64,000 bases of DNA from Ancylostoma caninum (GCA_037903475.1 JBAJFG010000287.1:1-64000); one strand, 5' to 3'. Shown: positions 1-11,484, counted from the stretch's first letter. Notes: generated from the sequence alone by a model not told the origin. Numbers and translations are program-made.

Positions 1-3000
1 ACCAACCGTTTGTTGCTGCGCGGCATTCTCACCTCCAGATCCATACGTCCACACTCCAACGCAGAAATGAGTTCTCGAAAATCATCGTCCTGTCGCAGCT
101 CTTTTAACCATTCTGATTCTTCAACGGCGGTTCGGCAAACAATCATTTCATTCTCGGGGCAGACTATCTGTTCGTGTTCCTCACTCGTTGTAGCTCCGCG
201 CGACAATGCATCAGCTACCGCATTTGCCTTTCCGGCTACATACTGAACCTCTAGTCTGTACTTTTGCAACTGCAACGCCCACCTGAGCACTCTTGCGGAT
301 ACGTTCGATTGCTTAAACAGACTTGTTAGAGGTTTGTGATCTGTCTTTACCACTGTTTTGAGGCCATAGATGAAAAAGTGAAACTTATTAACGGCGAATA
401 CTACCGCAAGGGCTTCAAGGTCCGTTACATGATAGTTTTTCTCCGCTTTGGACAACTTCTTGGATGCGAAGTAAATGGGATGCAAAAATCCATCCTTGCC
501 CTTCTGACAGAGAACTGCTCCTAAGCCGTGTGTAGACGCGTCAGTGAAGATCACGAAAGGATTTGATTCGTTCGCCGCACCTTCCATATCCGGCTGTGCT
601 AATATTGGCGCCTGTGTGAGTCTTGACTTCATCTCCTCAAACGCCTTTTCTTCTCGCTCCGTCCACCTCCATCGCGTTTTCGGACTAGTTAGCTGGTACA
701 AACATTCCGTGATTTTTGCGAATTTGAGTATAAATTTCCTGTAATACGAGGCCATCCCTAAGAATGTCCTCAGTTGAGCCACACTTCGCGGTTTCGGGTA
801 ATCCCTGATCTTCGGAGCCACACTTCGCGGTTTCGGGTAATCCCTGATCTTCGCAATCTTATCGGGATCCGTACACACGCCATTCCTGCTAATGACATGC
901 CCCAGAAACCTTATTTCTTCTTTGAAAAACTCGCATTTCTGAGCTTTCAGCTTCAAATTCGCGCGTCTCATGGCCTCGAAGACTAGCTGGAGAACCTCGT
1001 AGTGACGTTCGATCGTCTCTGTGGCTATCAAGATGTCATCTATGTACACAAATACTTCGCTGTCTTTCACCCCTAATTCTCCAAGCACAAGGTCCATCAT
1101 TCGCTGGAAACCCGCCGGGCTTGTGGAGAGACCAAAAGGTAAAACGGTGAATTGGAATAATCCTTCGCTCGAAGTGAACGCCGTCTTCGGTTTTGCTTCC
1201 TCAGACAACCTGATCTGCCAGTAACCTGCTGCGAGATCGAGAGTGGAGAACACTCTCTTTCCGCCTAAGCTCTGTAGCACTGTGTCTATCGTGGGCAAGG
1301 GGTATGAGTCTTGCTTAATCACCTTGTTCAGTGCCCGATAGTCTATGCATAGGCGAAGCGTGCCGTCTTTCTTCCGAACCAATACCACAGGCGACGCCCA
1401 CTCAGACTGGCTTTTTTCCACAATTCCCCGTTCCACGAGATCCTTGATTATTCCCTTGAACTCCTTCCTGGCTCCCATTGGCACCGGTCTGGTCTTCTGT
1501 TTTATCGGAGTAGCATCGCCAGTGTCAATATCATGCACTACCAAATGTGTATGCGTGAGCTCCCGATCACTAACAGCAAAAACATCGGAAAATTGTTGTG
1601 TCAACGACGTCAATTTTGAAGTCATATCACTTCTTTGCGCCAGCATGTCCGAGAGTATTTTCTCCTTGTCGATGGCTCCCTTAGCCTGTCCTGCATTACC
1701 ATCCAGCATATCCGAATGGTCCGGTGCTATCTTAACTGGAAGGAATTCATCATCCGAGAACTCCCCGATTACCTGTCCTTTTTGTAGCACCATTGGTTCC
1801 GTTCCTGTATTCACAACCGGAATCTTAACGGTTCCTTCTCTGGAAATGGTGCAACATCCGTGCGACACGAACTTATTATTGGACCACAGCATTGTATCTC
1901 CTGGATTTCCTAGCAGCTCCACATTTCCCCTAGCACCTGGCGGGACATACGTCCGTTGTGCGACTACTGCTTGAGTTGACGCCGGCTCATGAATTGCGTC
2001 CGCTTTTTGTTCATCCTCTTGAACTACTGGGGCTTGTTTCTCTTCCCTGACTAAATGGATGCCAAATTGTTCCAACGCATTCGTTCCTAGGATCACCAGT
2101 TTATCGAGGCCATCCCCTACATGAAACGCTATCCATCTCCTAGCGCCATCGAGACCGACCTCCATTCTAATGGTATCCAGGAACTGCATCCTTTGCCCCG
2201 ATGCATTCCTTATGACGGCTTCAATCCCAGGGATTCGTTCCACGAAAGCGTCGATATCTACGTTGCAATCCCTTGCTGCCTTGAAAAGTGCAATCGGAAT
2301 AATTGAAGTTTCCGATCCTGTGTCCAAAAGCGCCTCAACCTGCATGCCCATTATGTCCACCTGAGCCACTGACCTGCACCCGAACAGTTGTTTTGCCGGA
2401 TCTGCCATTTCGGTTATGGTGCTGCTGCAAAGAAACCGATCGAGGAGTGCCGAAAAAGAGCCACTTTGTCTTTCTGGACGTCTGTCGGTAGATTTTGCTC
2501 TTTCTTGATCCCACCGTGGCTGCGCTTTACAGTCCTTGGCTTTGTGTCCCCTTGCTCCGCACTTGTAGCACTGTATATGCGTGCGTTCCACACCATTGCC
2601 CACCGCGGGCTGTGTTGACTGTATAGGCGGGTTTGCTGGAACTACTTCATCCCTTGCAGCCGCGCTGTTACTATTGCCTGTAAACCGCATCGCGTCGTTC
2701 CTTTGCGCGGACTTCGATACCTTTATCCTTTCAGCTACATTGCCATTTCTTTGAAAGCGCATCTTACCGAACTTTGATTGTTGCGCCATATCAGAAGCCA
2801 TGTTTCGATTCCTTTCCAATCTCAGCGCTACTTCCTTTACCTTCTCGTATACTTGCCCCCTCGGACTTGTCTCAATCGTTTCAGCTATGCAGTAACTCCC
2901 TTCCCACTTGGCTAACTGCCTGAACAATATCTCAGCTTTTTGAAGGGAAACTGCCTCAGGTGGGGTATCAGGATAGGCCCTACTGGCTAGTTTTTCTAGT

Positions 3001-4283
3001 GCTAAGCAAAACTCGGTTACTGGCTGCCCTTCTCTGATTGTAAGCGACGCTAGTTGAGACATGGCTTTCACGCACGCTCCATTTGTGTCCACCTTCAGCC
3101 TCTCTTTCATGGCCTTAACTACCTCCTCGAAGGGGCCATCTTTCAACGGTTGTGGGAGAGTTTCAAACATCGAGAGAGCGTCTTTCCTCAGAAGTCCCTC
3201 GAACAACTGAATGCGACTCCTGTCATCCCACAGTGAACTCGGATATTTGACTTCAAACGCATTCAGGAATCGTTTGAAACTCTCCCTTTCTTTTCCATGA
3301 AATGGGGCTACCTCTGGTAGAGCACTCACCTTCATAAATTCTACAAGGGGCTCCCTGTTTTTACTCGCACCAGAGGCATCCTCTCCCATGTTACTGTTTG
3401 TCAGTGGTGGAAACGTACCCATGGCCCAAGAAGGTGCCTCTTCCTTTCTCCTCTCGCAAGCGCCGTCTTGCAATCGCCATAAGGGTGTGCGGATCACATG
3501 AGTTGACGTCGAGTGTGCCTGAATTTGTGACTCTGAGTTATTCTGTACACTTCTAGCAACATTCTTAAACCTTTGCCATTGTCCATGCTCACCTTCATTG
3601 CGGTGGTCGCCTCCTCCACTTTGACCGAGTGTTTCGACCCGTTTGACAAGCTCTGCCACCTGCAACTGGTACGATTCGATTTGCCTACGCAAACTATTAA
3701 TTATTTGTTCTTGTCCATTTATGGCCCATTTCATCTGCTGTGCCGCCTCCACTAAGTTGCTCCGGTCACACTCGAGCAATTCGAGCAACTTCTTTATGTT
3801 CTCACTGTCTTGCATGCTCCTATCCAGAAAGTTTTCGATGTCCTCGACACCCTCTAGTCCGGCTATGCGCAACAACTCTAGGGCGCTTCTGTCTCTCTCT
3901 TCACTTCTCCATATTCTGGTCATTTCCTGCACACGCGCATCGCACTCCGTTTTCGCCTGCTCCAGCAAACATTTTATGCCCTCATCTGCTAGCCTGGCCT
4001 GAGTGCTGACAGCTTCCCATACCTCATTTCTCACAGGGTCGGTTGTGCGCATGTTTTTACTCAGTCTCTTCTCACACTCCAACTTGATGTTGTTTATATA
4101 CCTATGAGCTAACCTAACTCTTCGCTCATGCTCTTTCTCTTGATCATCACTAACCTGCACGTCGTTACGGTGATCACTCAGATTCTCGCCGTCCCGCGGG
4201 TTGTGCTCGTCACATGCATTTGAAGGGTTCTCCTGCTCGCCCAACAGCATATCCTCGGTCAGTTCGTCTGCAGAGATCGGCAT
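1..4283 (-). CDS. Ty3/Gypsy (Cer1-like) retrotransposon gag-pol polyprotein, 3' part outside window
   Basis: One frame is open without a stop from an ATG at 4283 down to base 1. In order it encodes a coiled-coil-rich, charged gag region; a CCHC zinc knuckle CYKCGARGHKAKDC (about 2531-2573); an aspartic protease with LLDTGSETS (about 2295-2335); a reverse transcriptase with VFVYIDDILIA (about 1020-1056); and an RNase H region with FTDAS and TDHKPLT (about 340-570). The integrase lies beyond the left edge. Gag and pol share one frame with no frameshift, as in C. elegans Cer1. A 39-bp in-frame duplication sits after the RT palm. The RT/protease/RNase H order and the YIDD box place it in Ty3/Gypsy; Cer1 relationship is inferred. 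The unbroken frame over about 1,430 codons suggests a young, possibly active copy. Confidence 0.93.
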   Translation of the reverse strand, partial: MPISADELTEDMLLGEQENPSNACDEHNPRDGENLSDHRNDVQVSDDQEKEHERRVRLAHRYINNIKLECEKRLSKNMRTTDPVRNEVWEAVSTQARLADEGIKCLLEQAKTECDARVQEMTRIWRSEERDRSALELLRIAGLEGVEDIENFLDRSMQDSENIKKLLELLECDRSNLVEAAQQMKWAINGQEQIINSLRRQIESYQLQVAELVKRVETLGQSGGGDHRNEGEHGQWQRFKNVARSVQNNSESQIQAHSTSTHVIRTPLWRLQDGACERRKEEAPSWAMGTFPPLTNSNMGEDASGASKNREPLVEFMKVSALPEVAPFHGKERESFKRFLNAFEVKYPSSLWDDRSRIQLFEGLLRKDALSMFETLPQPLKDGPFEEVVKAMKERLKVDTNGACVKAMSQLASLTIREGQPVTEFCLALEKLASRAYPDTPPEAVSLQKAEILFRQLAKWEGSYCIAETIETSPRGQVYEKVKEVALRLERNRNMASDMAQQSKFGKMRFQRNGNVAERIKVSKSAQRNDAMRFTGNSNSAAARDEVVPANPPIQSTQPAVGNGVERTHIQCYKCGARGHKAKDCKAQPRWDQERAKSTDRRPERQSGSFSALLDRFLCSSTITEMADPAKQLFGCRSVAQVDIMGMQVEALLDTGSETSIIPIALFKAARDCNVDIDAFVERIPGIEAVIRNASGQRMQFLDTIRMEVGLDGARRWIAFHVGDGLDKLVILGTNALEQFGIHLVREEKQAPVVQEDEQKADAIHEPASTQAVVAQRTYVPPGARGNVELLGNPGDTMLWSNNKFVSHGCCTISREGTVKIPVVNTGTEPMVLQKGQVIGEFSDDEFLPVKIAPDHSDMLDGNAGQAKGAIDKEKILSDMLAQRSDMTSKLTSLTQQFSDVFAVSDRELTHTHLVVHDIDTGDATPIKQKTRPVPMGARKEFKGIIKDLVERGIVEKSQSEWASPVVLVRKKDGTLRLCIDYRALNKVIKQDSYPLPTIDTVLQSLGGKRVFSTLDLAAGYWQIRLSEEAKPKTAFTSSEGLFQFTVLPFGLSTSPAGFQRMMDLVLGELGVKDSEVFVYIDDILIATETIERHYEVLQLVFEAMRRANLKLKAQKCEFFKEEIRFLGHVISRNGVCTDPDKIAKIRDYPKPRSVAPKIRDYPKPRSVAQLRTFLGMASYYRKFILKFAKITECLYQLTSPKTRWRWTEREEKAFEEMKSRLTQAPILAQPDMEGAANESNPFVIFTDASTHGLGAVLCQKGKDGFLHPIYFASKKLSKAEKNYHVTDLEALAVVFAVNKFHFFIYGLKTVVKTDHKPLTSLFKQSNVSARVLRWALQLQKYRLEVQYVAGKANAVADALSRGATTSEEHEQIVCPENEMIVCRTAVEESEWLKELRQDDDFRELISALECGRMDLEVRMPRSNKRL
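776..853. repeat. 39-bp perfect in-frame tandem duplication in the RT gene
   Basis: Two identical 39-bp units (776-814 and 815-853) lie head to tail in the gag-pol frame, downstream of the YIDD box in coding direction. The encoded protein repeats a 13-residue segment ending PKPRSVA. The frame is preserved. The segment corresponds to the region where Gypsy RTs normally read YPKP then a short linker to LRTFLG, so the second copy is an insertion relative to the family. Confidence 0.9.
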
Positions 4284-5135
4284 CTGTAAATGACCGTATG
4301 TATTACTTGAACGTTACTGGATATCACGATCAACAGTCAAGCGGTACGACGCGACCACACGGATTGTGTATGAGATCGATTACTTCCTATATGAGGGGAT
4401 GGTGCAAGTCGTGATACTTATCAGTCTCTATCACCCTGCAAATTATCACACTTCCTAATCCACTGCCTCAGAATCAGTCGATGAGGAGCCCTAGGGCGTC
4501 ACTCACCTTTCCCCGTATGAAGGACACACGATACTGATCGATATAATACGCCCTATGAAACTCCTGGGCCTCTCCCTCTACGCTCACTAGTAAACCGATG
4601 GGGAGTCCCAGGCCTCACCCACCGAAATATCGACCAAAATCCTGTGCCACTCACGTGGACACTGATACCGTCGTGGGTCTGGGAGCCAGAGGCGTCACCA
4701 GACCAATTACCACCAGAATTGACCGGCTGGGAGCCTTACGGCTTCACCTGCCTTTATCCGTTCTCCTCACTTTCGCACAGTGGGCTCGGCCCCCATATGA
4801 AGACCTCCCTGTTGGCAGGCCTGGTTTCTACTGTCCGATCGGAGGGCTGAGTGAGTGAGAAAGGAGGTGTGACAATTTTTATTAGCAAACAAAGAGGTTA
4901 AAACGTGTAGGTGAGTGGTCGAATGGGCAAAGAGGAAAAAATAAGCACCGGTATCCTAGAACAAATCCTTAAATACGCGCTCGCGCGCGGGAACAGAAGA
5001 TCATCGATAAGCAGATCAAAAAGAACAAGAGTGAGTTACTATTGCGAAAGAAGATAATTGCGTAAATTAACAATGGTTACTTTGTTGTTTTCGTTATGCT
5101 TTCAACTAAGGTTTATTACACATCTTTCTGTGACA
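4284..5135 (-). mobile_element. Gypsy element 5' LTR and untranslated leader
   Basis: This is the 5' end of the element on the minus strand. The outer edge is placed at 5135: TGTGACA at 5129-5135 is the inverted complement of a TG start, and the Tudor gene intron resumes at once. A second TGTGACA at 4868-4874 could mark the inner LTR edge (268 bp). On the minus strand there is a TATA-like GTATTTAAGG (complement of 4967-4976) and an AATAAA (complement of 4878-4883), as expected inside an LTR. No TGG-type primer binding site follows 4868 clearly, so the inner edge is uncertain and the LTR may be longer. The 3' LTR needed to test this is outside the window. Confidence 0.6.
4478..4800. repeat. 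Diverged repeat modules in the Gypsy leader
   Basis: Four related modules start near 4478, 4597, 4676 and 4728. Each has a GGGAGCC- or GGAGCCC-like block followed by a GGCGTCACC- or GGCCTCACC-like block, and two of them go on to a CCCATATGAAG- or CCGTATGAAG-like block. They lie in the untranslated part upstream of gag. They could be RNA structure or packaging elements or simply LTR sequence; the sequence alone does not decide. Confidence 0.4.
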
Positions 5136-5147
5136 CTTTCGATTTAG

Positions 5148-8100
5148 ATTAATCGAATTCCCTTGGTGCGCACAGCAGTTGTGCATGTATTGAGAGCAGA
5201 TTCGCCGAGCTGCATCTGGGTGCGTCTCACAAACCACATAACAGAGAGTTTAATATTCACAGAACCGTGAGTTCTCTTTTCCGCTTGGATCTTTCCGGCC
5301 TTGAATCTTCAGCTTCGTCCGTTAATTTTTAGATGTGAGTTAGTACAACGCTGCAAAGGAGGTGGAACAGATGGTGGTGATGACCTTAAAGAATTCGAGT
5401 ACTGCCTAGCTCCAATAAGAGATAGGACATACGCCCGTTGTCGAGTGCTGGAGTTGAGTAATATGGACATTTTATCCATTTTTATCTTTTATTTGGCGAC
5501 CTTAGTTTGTGTTTAGGTGACGGAAACGTTAGCTAAAGTGTTCTTTATCGACGAAGGCATTTCTGCTTGGGTAGCTAAAGATGTAAGTCAACAGCTAACC
5601 ATTAACTTTAACCTTAATGTTCCTTTTTTTGCAGTGCTTAGCCTGCATGCCAAAAGAGATGGCGTACCACCCATGGCAAGCTATTATGGTATCTTTGTGT
5701 GGAGTTGGTATGCGTCAGCCTCTGCGTCGCAGCAAACAGGTACCTGTTGCACATTTACAATAAGTGTCTGAGATTGGGAAGAAATTCCTGTGCGATGAAA
5801 AAGTAGCTCTTCCTCCCATTTAGACGAAAGTCACATGGACTGAGGGTGAATGCGTATCTTTCCGTCAACTTCTCAGTGCATTTCCTTTGTTGAAGACGCG
5901 CACGGTGAAATCCTCTATTGTCCACAACGATTACAGAAGGGCTATACAAGTTAGTTTTTTTTTTCTTTTCAATTTTCCTGCATTTTGGAAGAGCATCCTA
6001 GTAGGCGATCACTGTGCATTCATTTAATTTCAATTCAAAATCGCCTAAAAACGAAACCAGTCTGTTTGACCTCACTAGAACAGGTCGTTCATGGCCAAGC
6101 TTTTCGCTTCCTACTGCTCTGTTCATAAAATGCCACTCTCTGCGCGCTTGCATTCGTCTGAGATCGTTCGGACAAGTGAAATGGACGACAAATACAGGAA
6201 ACATAAGATTCTGCACGATCACCTTAGAATTCTTGTGTGTCGGTCATTTGAATTCATCTTGCGCGCATTCATTCGTTTCTCTTTTCCCAGCATTAAGCGG
6301 CATGATCCTTCTTTCGCATGGAACGAGTACAAATTAACGCTCAAGCGCTGGTGGTACATACACAAGGGTCAGTGAATTGTCGAAAATTTGCTGTTGCAAT
6401 GCGATCAGAGTCGTCAATTTCGAGTCCTTTCATACATGAGGCGTTGCAGGAGAAATGTACTGTCGGCAGGCAGCACATTCTTTGCTTTGTACCTGGTCAG
6501 TGGTTGTTTGGTACAATCACTATCGCTGCTCTTGATCTGCTCGGTGTTGTGCACAGCCGATCCACTAACCTGCCACACATCTGTATGATCGGCACCATTG
6601 CAATTGCTTCTGTACTTTTATGTGCTCCACCCCACGCTTGCATGATACATGTAGCGATTCTTTCCAGTTCACCATAGAAATATAGCTATTTGTCCAGAAC
6701 GAGCGCGTTGCCTTTAAACTGGGATGTTCTCACGTCTACATAATTTCTCAACCTCTGAGCAGTAATTTAAATGTATGGATTCGGTTTCATTGTCAGGTTG
6801 GTTCATTCTAGGTTGAGCTGTACGGAATTCCAGTAGGGCATACAGACACTTCTCCGGAAGTTGGTCTCTGTATTGCTGCTCTTTTCTCGGCTGAATGGCG
6901 AGGACGGCTTCGAACCCAGCGGGTTGTAAACGCAGCAGATTTCACTCCTGCTTCAAACATTGAAGAAGTCTCTTTCAAATGTACATCTTCATATATCTTT
7001 CATACTATCCACTTCTCTTCTAGGATATCTCTCCTCCTGCACTCGAAGATATTCCTCCTTTTCGGAGGTTCTTCCCAACCGACTGGAAAAGATTCAATAT
7101 TGCAAATGACCAGGCGTCGCTACTGAAGGAAAACATGAATGAATGGCGTGATTGGACACCTCATATTGCACGCGTTCCGCCGCTGGAGGTGGAATGGCTT
7201 GATAGCAATGGGTTGGTCCTTGCAATTAATTGCTTTTATTACTAGGATGCCGAAGATTGCAAATGATTGCTCGATTTTAGCCGTTCAAGGAAGGAAATTA
7301 TAATCTGTCATTTTCCACATTTGTTCCTATTTTTCGCACCATTAATTCCCCGTTACGATTCCATACACACTAACTTAACGCAGTCCCGGCCTCACAATTT
7401 TGGCGTACACTGCCATTTGGACACACTCGCTTGCTCACGTCTGTGTCTCGCGTGACACATTGTCGCGAATGTGTTTACTTACCTTGTTCTAACGATATCT
7501 TAATCTTCGTCTTCATTTTCAAGCATCTGACACCTTCCAGGTATCGTACATTGAGCCAAGACTATCTTATGAATATTGAGGGCTCCCAAACTCAGTCTCC
7601 TTACGAGTTTTATGCGCGACCCATCCGCAGAGAACGTGTGAAGGTGCCTCCAAGTAAGTTCACTGCATGAAATGCATATAATTTTGGAGGATAAGTAGTT
7701 CTTTCCAGGTGAAATTAGTTCCGGAGAAGAAGAGCAGCTTCAGTCGGAGACAGAAGCTATGCTGAATGCACACGATGAGTTGAGGAAGAAGGCTACGGTT
7801 TTGGACACGTTTTATTCGCTTGAGGACAACAGAAGCCCCCTTGAGAGCAATCAAGTGTAGGTGCAATTTCTCGCTGGCAGTTAAATATTCTAGTGATATT
7901 TTTTTTCTGCAGTGCTAATTGGTTGAAGGATAACATACGCGTCTTTGCAATCTGCGCTTGCTCCGAGGAACGCGGTGCTTACACTGGGGAGTGGCAGCGT
8001 GTTGAGGTCGCATTTACATTATCTAGCGTTTCCACCTTGATTCTATGTGGAACATAGTTCAGGTGCTCTCATGCGACATATTTGCGAACGTCCTATTTCT

Positions 8101-9726
8101 TGATTCTGGTGGCACAGAACTCGTGGTGCCTTACAGTCTCTACAAGATCCATCCAATGTTCGTCAGTTTTCTCCCTCGTTCCCATCTACAGCATGCATTT
8201 ATTTATCCTCCTTTCAGTCACTGCACTTATCCGCCGATGTGCATGCAGCTTTGTATGTACGGAGTTGGGCCACCGGAAGCTGACGGACGCCTTGAATGGG
8301 GTGAGGGTCCTAAAAATGAGTGGAGGAAGCTTCTTCGTGAGGACCTACCAATGGCAATCTCAGTCCTCAGTATGTTTTCATATCCGTTATTTCCTGGGAA
8401 AGTTGTTATTCACTTTATCTACCTCAATTTCTGAATGTATATGGAAGATTTAAAAAGCGTTTCCTACGAGTTCGGGTCTTATCCATCCTTTTAAGTCTTT
8501 TTTCACTGAATTCAAATTATTGACGACTGAGAGCGCGTACCCATCTACATCAATTGCGATCGCTGCTGTGACACCCACTTACCCTGTAATGCGCAATTAC
8601 AATGCAGTTGAGAACTGCTCCGGCTGGCAGCCTGAAATCGTATATGCCAACTTAATTTTGGATATATAAGTCTGAAAAAATTGGTAGTTTCTACCAATGG
8701 CGGACGCATAATGTGAGTGGGGTGGAGGGGAGGGGCGTGGGAAAAGCAGGGTCTCCGCCGCTTTGTGTACCCGGACAAGAAATAAAAGTAATCAAAGTGT
8801 TAACAATAATAATCTTGAAAAATACCAAAAAAATGGAAATATACACATATAGTCCTTCTGCGCAATCGGTAGAAAGTTTTCGAGCGCGCCGAGCCTGCGG
8901 CCGTCCGATCTATATCGATTTAAACTATTCCAACCAATAGAGAAGATCGACAAAAAACGCTCACCTAAGCAAATACCTGACGAAAGGTGTCCTCGAACAG
9001 CTGATCGAGGATGCCGGACCGCTTTTACCAGCGGGCCGCGCCGCGCGCGCGCTGCGGGCTCGGCGCGCTCTACAACTTTCTACCGATTGCGCAGATGGAC
9101 TGTACTTATATAAGATTTTTGTTTATGTTATAAAGTAATTTCGAAAACTCTTCGGCGATCCATTTTCGGGGCTGGTGGGGGAGGGTGGGAGGCTGCTTCC
9201 GACTCTGGTTTCTACTCTATGTTCACAGTTACTTTTTTGTAATGAGCAGAAAGCATGGTTGTTGTCATTCCTGCAACTTAGCTTTGGGAATAAGCTGTCA
9301 GTTTTCTTTTGCTACAGTCATGGCTCATATCTATTGAAGTTGTTCGGCTGATCTATCGCCGTAATTTACAAGGTAAAGTTCCTCCTTACGCAAATTTTCT
9401 CGGAACTACATCCTATTTAAGTATTCTTATCTTATCACATTAATTTTGAATAATGATGCAATTTTTCTAATATATTTAGTTCCAAATCAAACACGTAATA
9501 AGCGGAATAACTGTCTCATCCTTTAGAACGCCTGAATGCAGCCAACGACAACACAGTCTTACAAAGCAACGAACCCGCATGGCGTCGTCCTGGTGTGCTA
9601 TTCGTTCGTTATCTCAAAGTTCACGGGGATAATGTCACCACCTTGGAGAAGTTCTGCAGCCCATCCCGGTTCCCTAATAGTGGAATGTTTCAAAATGATA
9701 TGCCATGTAGATGGGATTTGGAATAA
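5148..9726 (+). CDS. Tudor-domain protein (two Tudor domains), 5' end missing
   Basis: Thirteen exons join in phase: 5148-5266, 5333-5444, 5517-5582, 5635-5739, 5824-5949, 6812-6967, 7024-7211, 7541-7653, 7709-7856, 7913-8006, 8063-8157, 8218-8369, then about 9295-9372 and 9527-9726 (TAA). The first Tudor domain runs from VVHVLRADSPSCIWVRL through FEYCLAPIRDRTYARCR and VFFIDEGISAWVAKDCL to YHPWQAIMVSLCGV. The second starts with SPYEFYARP, is interrupted by an acidic/charged insert, and ends VLFLDSGGTELVVPYSLYKIHP and CMQLCMYGVGPPE. Tudor domains bind methylated arginine or lysine; in nematodes such two-Tudor proteins (EKL-1, ERI-5) act in small-RNA pathways, so that role is an inference. The donors at 5444 and 8157 and the acceptor at 9295 were chosen for phase and are weaker. 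Upstream coding exons must exist beyond the retrotransposon. Introns hold a MITE (8850-9102). Confidence 0.82.
8850..9102. mobile_element. 253-bp MITE with about 50-bp terminal inverted repeats, TA flanked
   Basis: The left end reads TAGTCCTTCTGCGCAATCGG and the right end is its inverted complement with few mismatches; the match continues inward through AGAAAGTT and GAGCGCGCCGAGCC for about 50 bases. TA lies on both sides (8848-8849 and 9103-9104). There is no coding capacity. It is in an intron of the Tudor gene, between two G-rich tracts (8715-8745 and 9173-9195). TA duplication and long TIRs point to a Tc1/mariner-mobilised non-autonomous element, an inference. Confidence 0.8.
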
Positions 9727-11484
9727 GCTTGCCTCAAGATTTGCGGTTTTATTGGGTCTCGAATTTTCATTCGGCTTTAGAGATGTTTCTTGTGTACGTC
9801 CTAAAGTGCGATTTGGGTTCACTTGTTGAACTGGTAGTGAATTCTCTTCTATCAATCATGATCAGCTTGGAGATCTGCTAGATTAGGTAGAAAGTTGGGG
9901 ATTCCGTGCCTCTTACCTGTGCTCAATATTTACTTGCTGTTTGTGGATGTATGTCACAACCATTCCGATTGTATGGAAAAGATAAATCAGAGGAGACGAA
10001 ATCAGAACGGTACTAGAAAAAAAAACGAAAACAAAAGAAACTAAGAAATTATGAAGTAATCGTGTAGCAGAGTTGCAAATCGTTAACGAGAAGGAAGGTG
10101 TGGGAAATGAAATAACTATCAGTAACATTTCCGCAGTACGGTATTACCACCTGGTTCAGTTCGTTTCTTTGAAATCATAGAATGTTGTCTGTGTGTGGAA
10201 CAATGGGATATAAGCGTTTTTTTCTGTCATGGATATTGCGAATGATGACAAACAAAACTGGAGATTGGTGGTATATCAACTGGTTGGTTATGTAGCTTTC
10301 AGTATATAAGCTGCAAAGGATGGTAACGGCGCTAACATGTTTTATTAAATGTGATTGTATGCATAAGAATTGACAGTTGACATTGTGTAGATAAATCACA
10401 CTGGCAAAGTGAGAGGAAGTATAATGCATCGAAACGTAACCAAAGTTCACTCTCGAAAGACTACGATACCCAGACGATGAGGAAATGTACAAACAGGAGG
10501 GGTAACACCTTTAGGATATTATAGCATAAGGGTGCCATTACATGGTATTTAGCAATTCAATAAATAGTGGAAGTAATTGTGGGCATCGAAAAAACAAACA
10601 TAATCAGCTTAGATTGATCTTGATCTTCTGTCGAAATGCAAGGCGGTGGTGTATTTCAGAAGGAAAGAGGCGGTGCTGATGTTCTATGATTGATCAGTTC
10701 ATCTACATAACTTAGCCCTTCAGTGTCAATTCATCGATCGCTCACGCGCAAAGACACTGAATGTGAACAAAAAAACGTGAAAAGGGCAGGACCATGAGAA
10801 ACTGAATGCACCAATCGTGAGTCAGTGGCAGAGTCCTGCAAGGCCATGGTGTCCCTTGTGCTGCACCACCACAGTTGCACAAGCGAAGAGATGAATGATA
10901 GCCCGCACGGATGAAGAAATTTATAAAGAAAAGAACCGTCTGGTAATATAGTTGCCAATTTGATAACTATCAGAAGAGATTACCAGCTTGCGACAAATCC
11001 AGAAGCAACGAGAAAAAATTCAGAAAAAAAACTCTGGCCAACGATGAAGGAACAGTCTACATAGCATGGGTAATGGTGCTTGAAAAGAAAAACGGTGAAT
11101 GATGACACATGACCGTCAGCAAAGTACACGAATTTCACTAACATTCCGTTCTAAATGCATAAAGAATCGCGCTCCAGTTTTTTATTGAAGCGCTTCCAAT
11201 AGGAAAATGCAAAAATGTGATCCGATCGTATGGACATAAGAGAATTACCCTCTCTGGTTTAACCTGAGCTACAGTAGAAGGCAATGGCGGTTCCTGAGAT
11301 TAAGGCACTAGAAAAAAGATGGAAAACTCATCACATGAGGTCTGGAGAGATTTGGTATGAGAGTCTGCCAATTCAGAAGAGCATTTTGATCATATGTGCA
11401 CACGTCAGCCGACACTCATATAAAAGAGAAATGGAAAAGATGTGTGGCAGGCCTAAGATGAATATAGTAACACATTAACAACAA
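9727..11484. other. Intergenic stretch, no gene recognised
   Basis: Between the TAA of the Tudor gene and the stop codon of the Nudix gene, which point toward each other. ORFs here are short, unlike any family known to me, and lack exon-like splice borders. The region should hold the 3' UTRs of the two convergent genes. No repeat with clear ends was seen. Confidence 0.5.

Noticed and set aside
1345..1974. 209-codon plus-strand ORF
   Set aside because: It is the antisense shadow of the retrotransposon pol frame, which carries all the protein motifs on the minus strand.
6014..6375. Plus-strand ORFs between Tudor exons 5824-5949 and 6812-6967
   Set aside because: The flanking exons join in phase 0 without them and give a continuous Tudor-type protein; no splice sites frame these ORFs convincingly.
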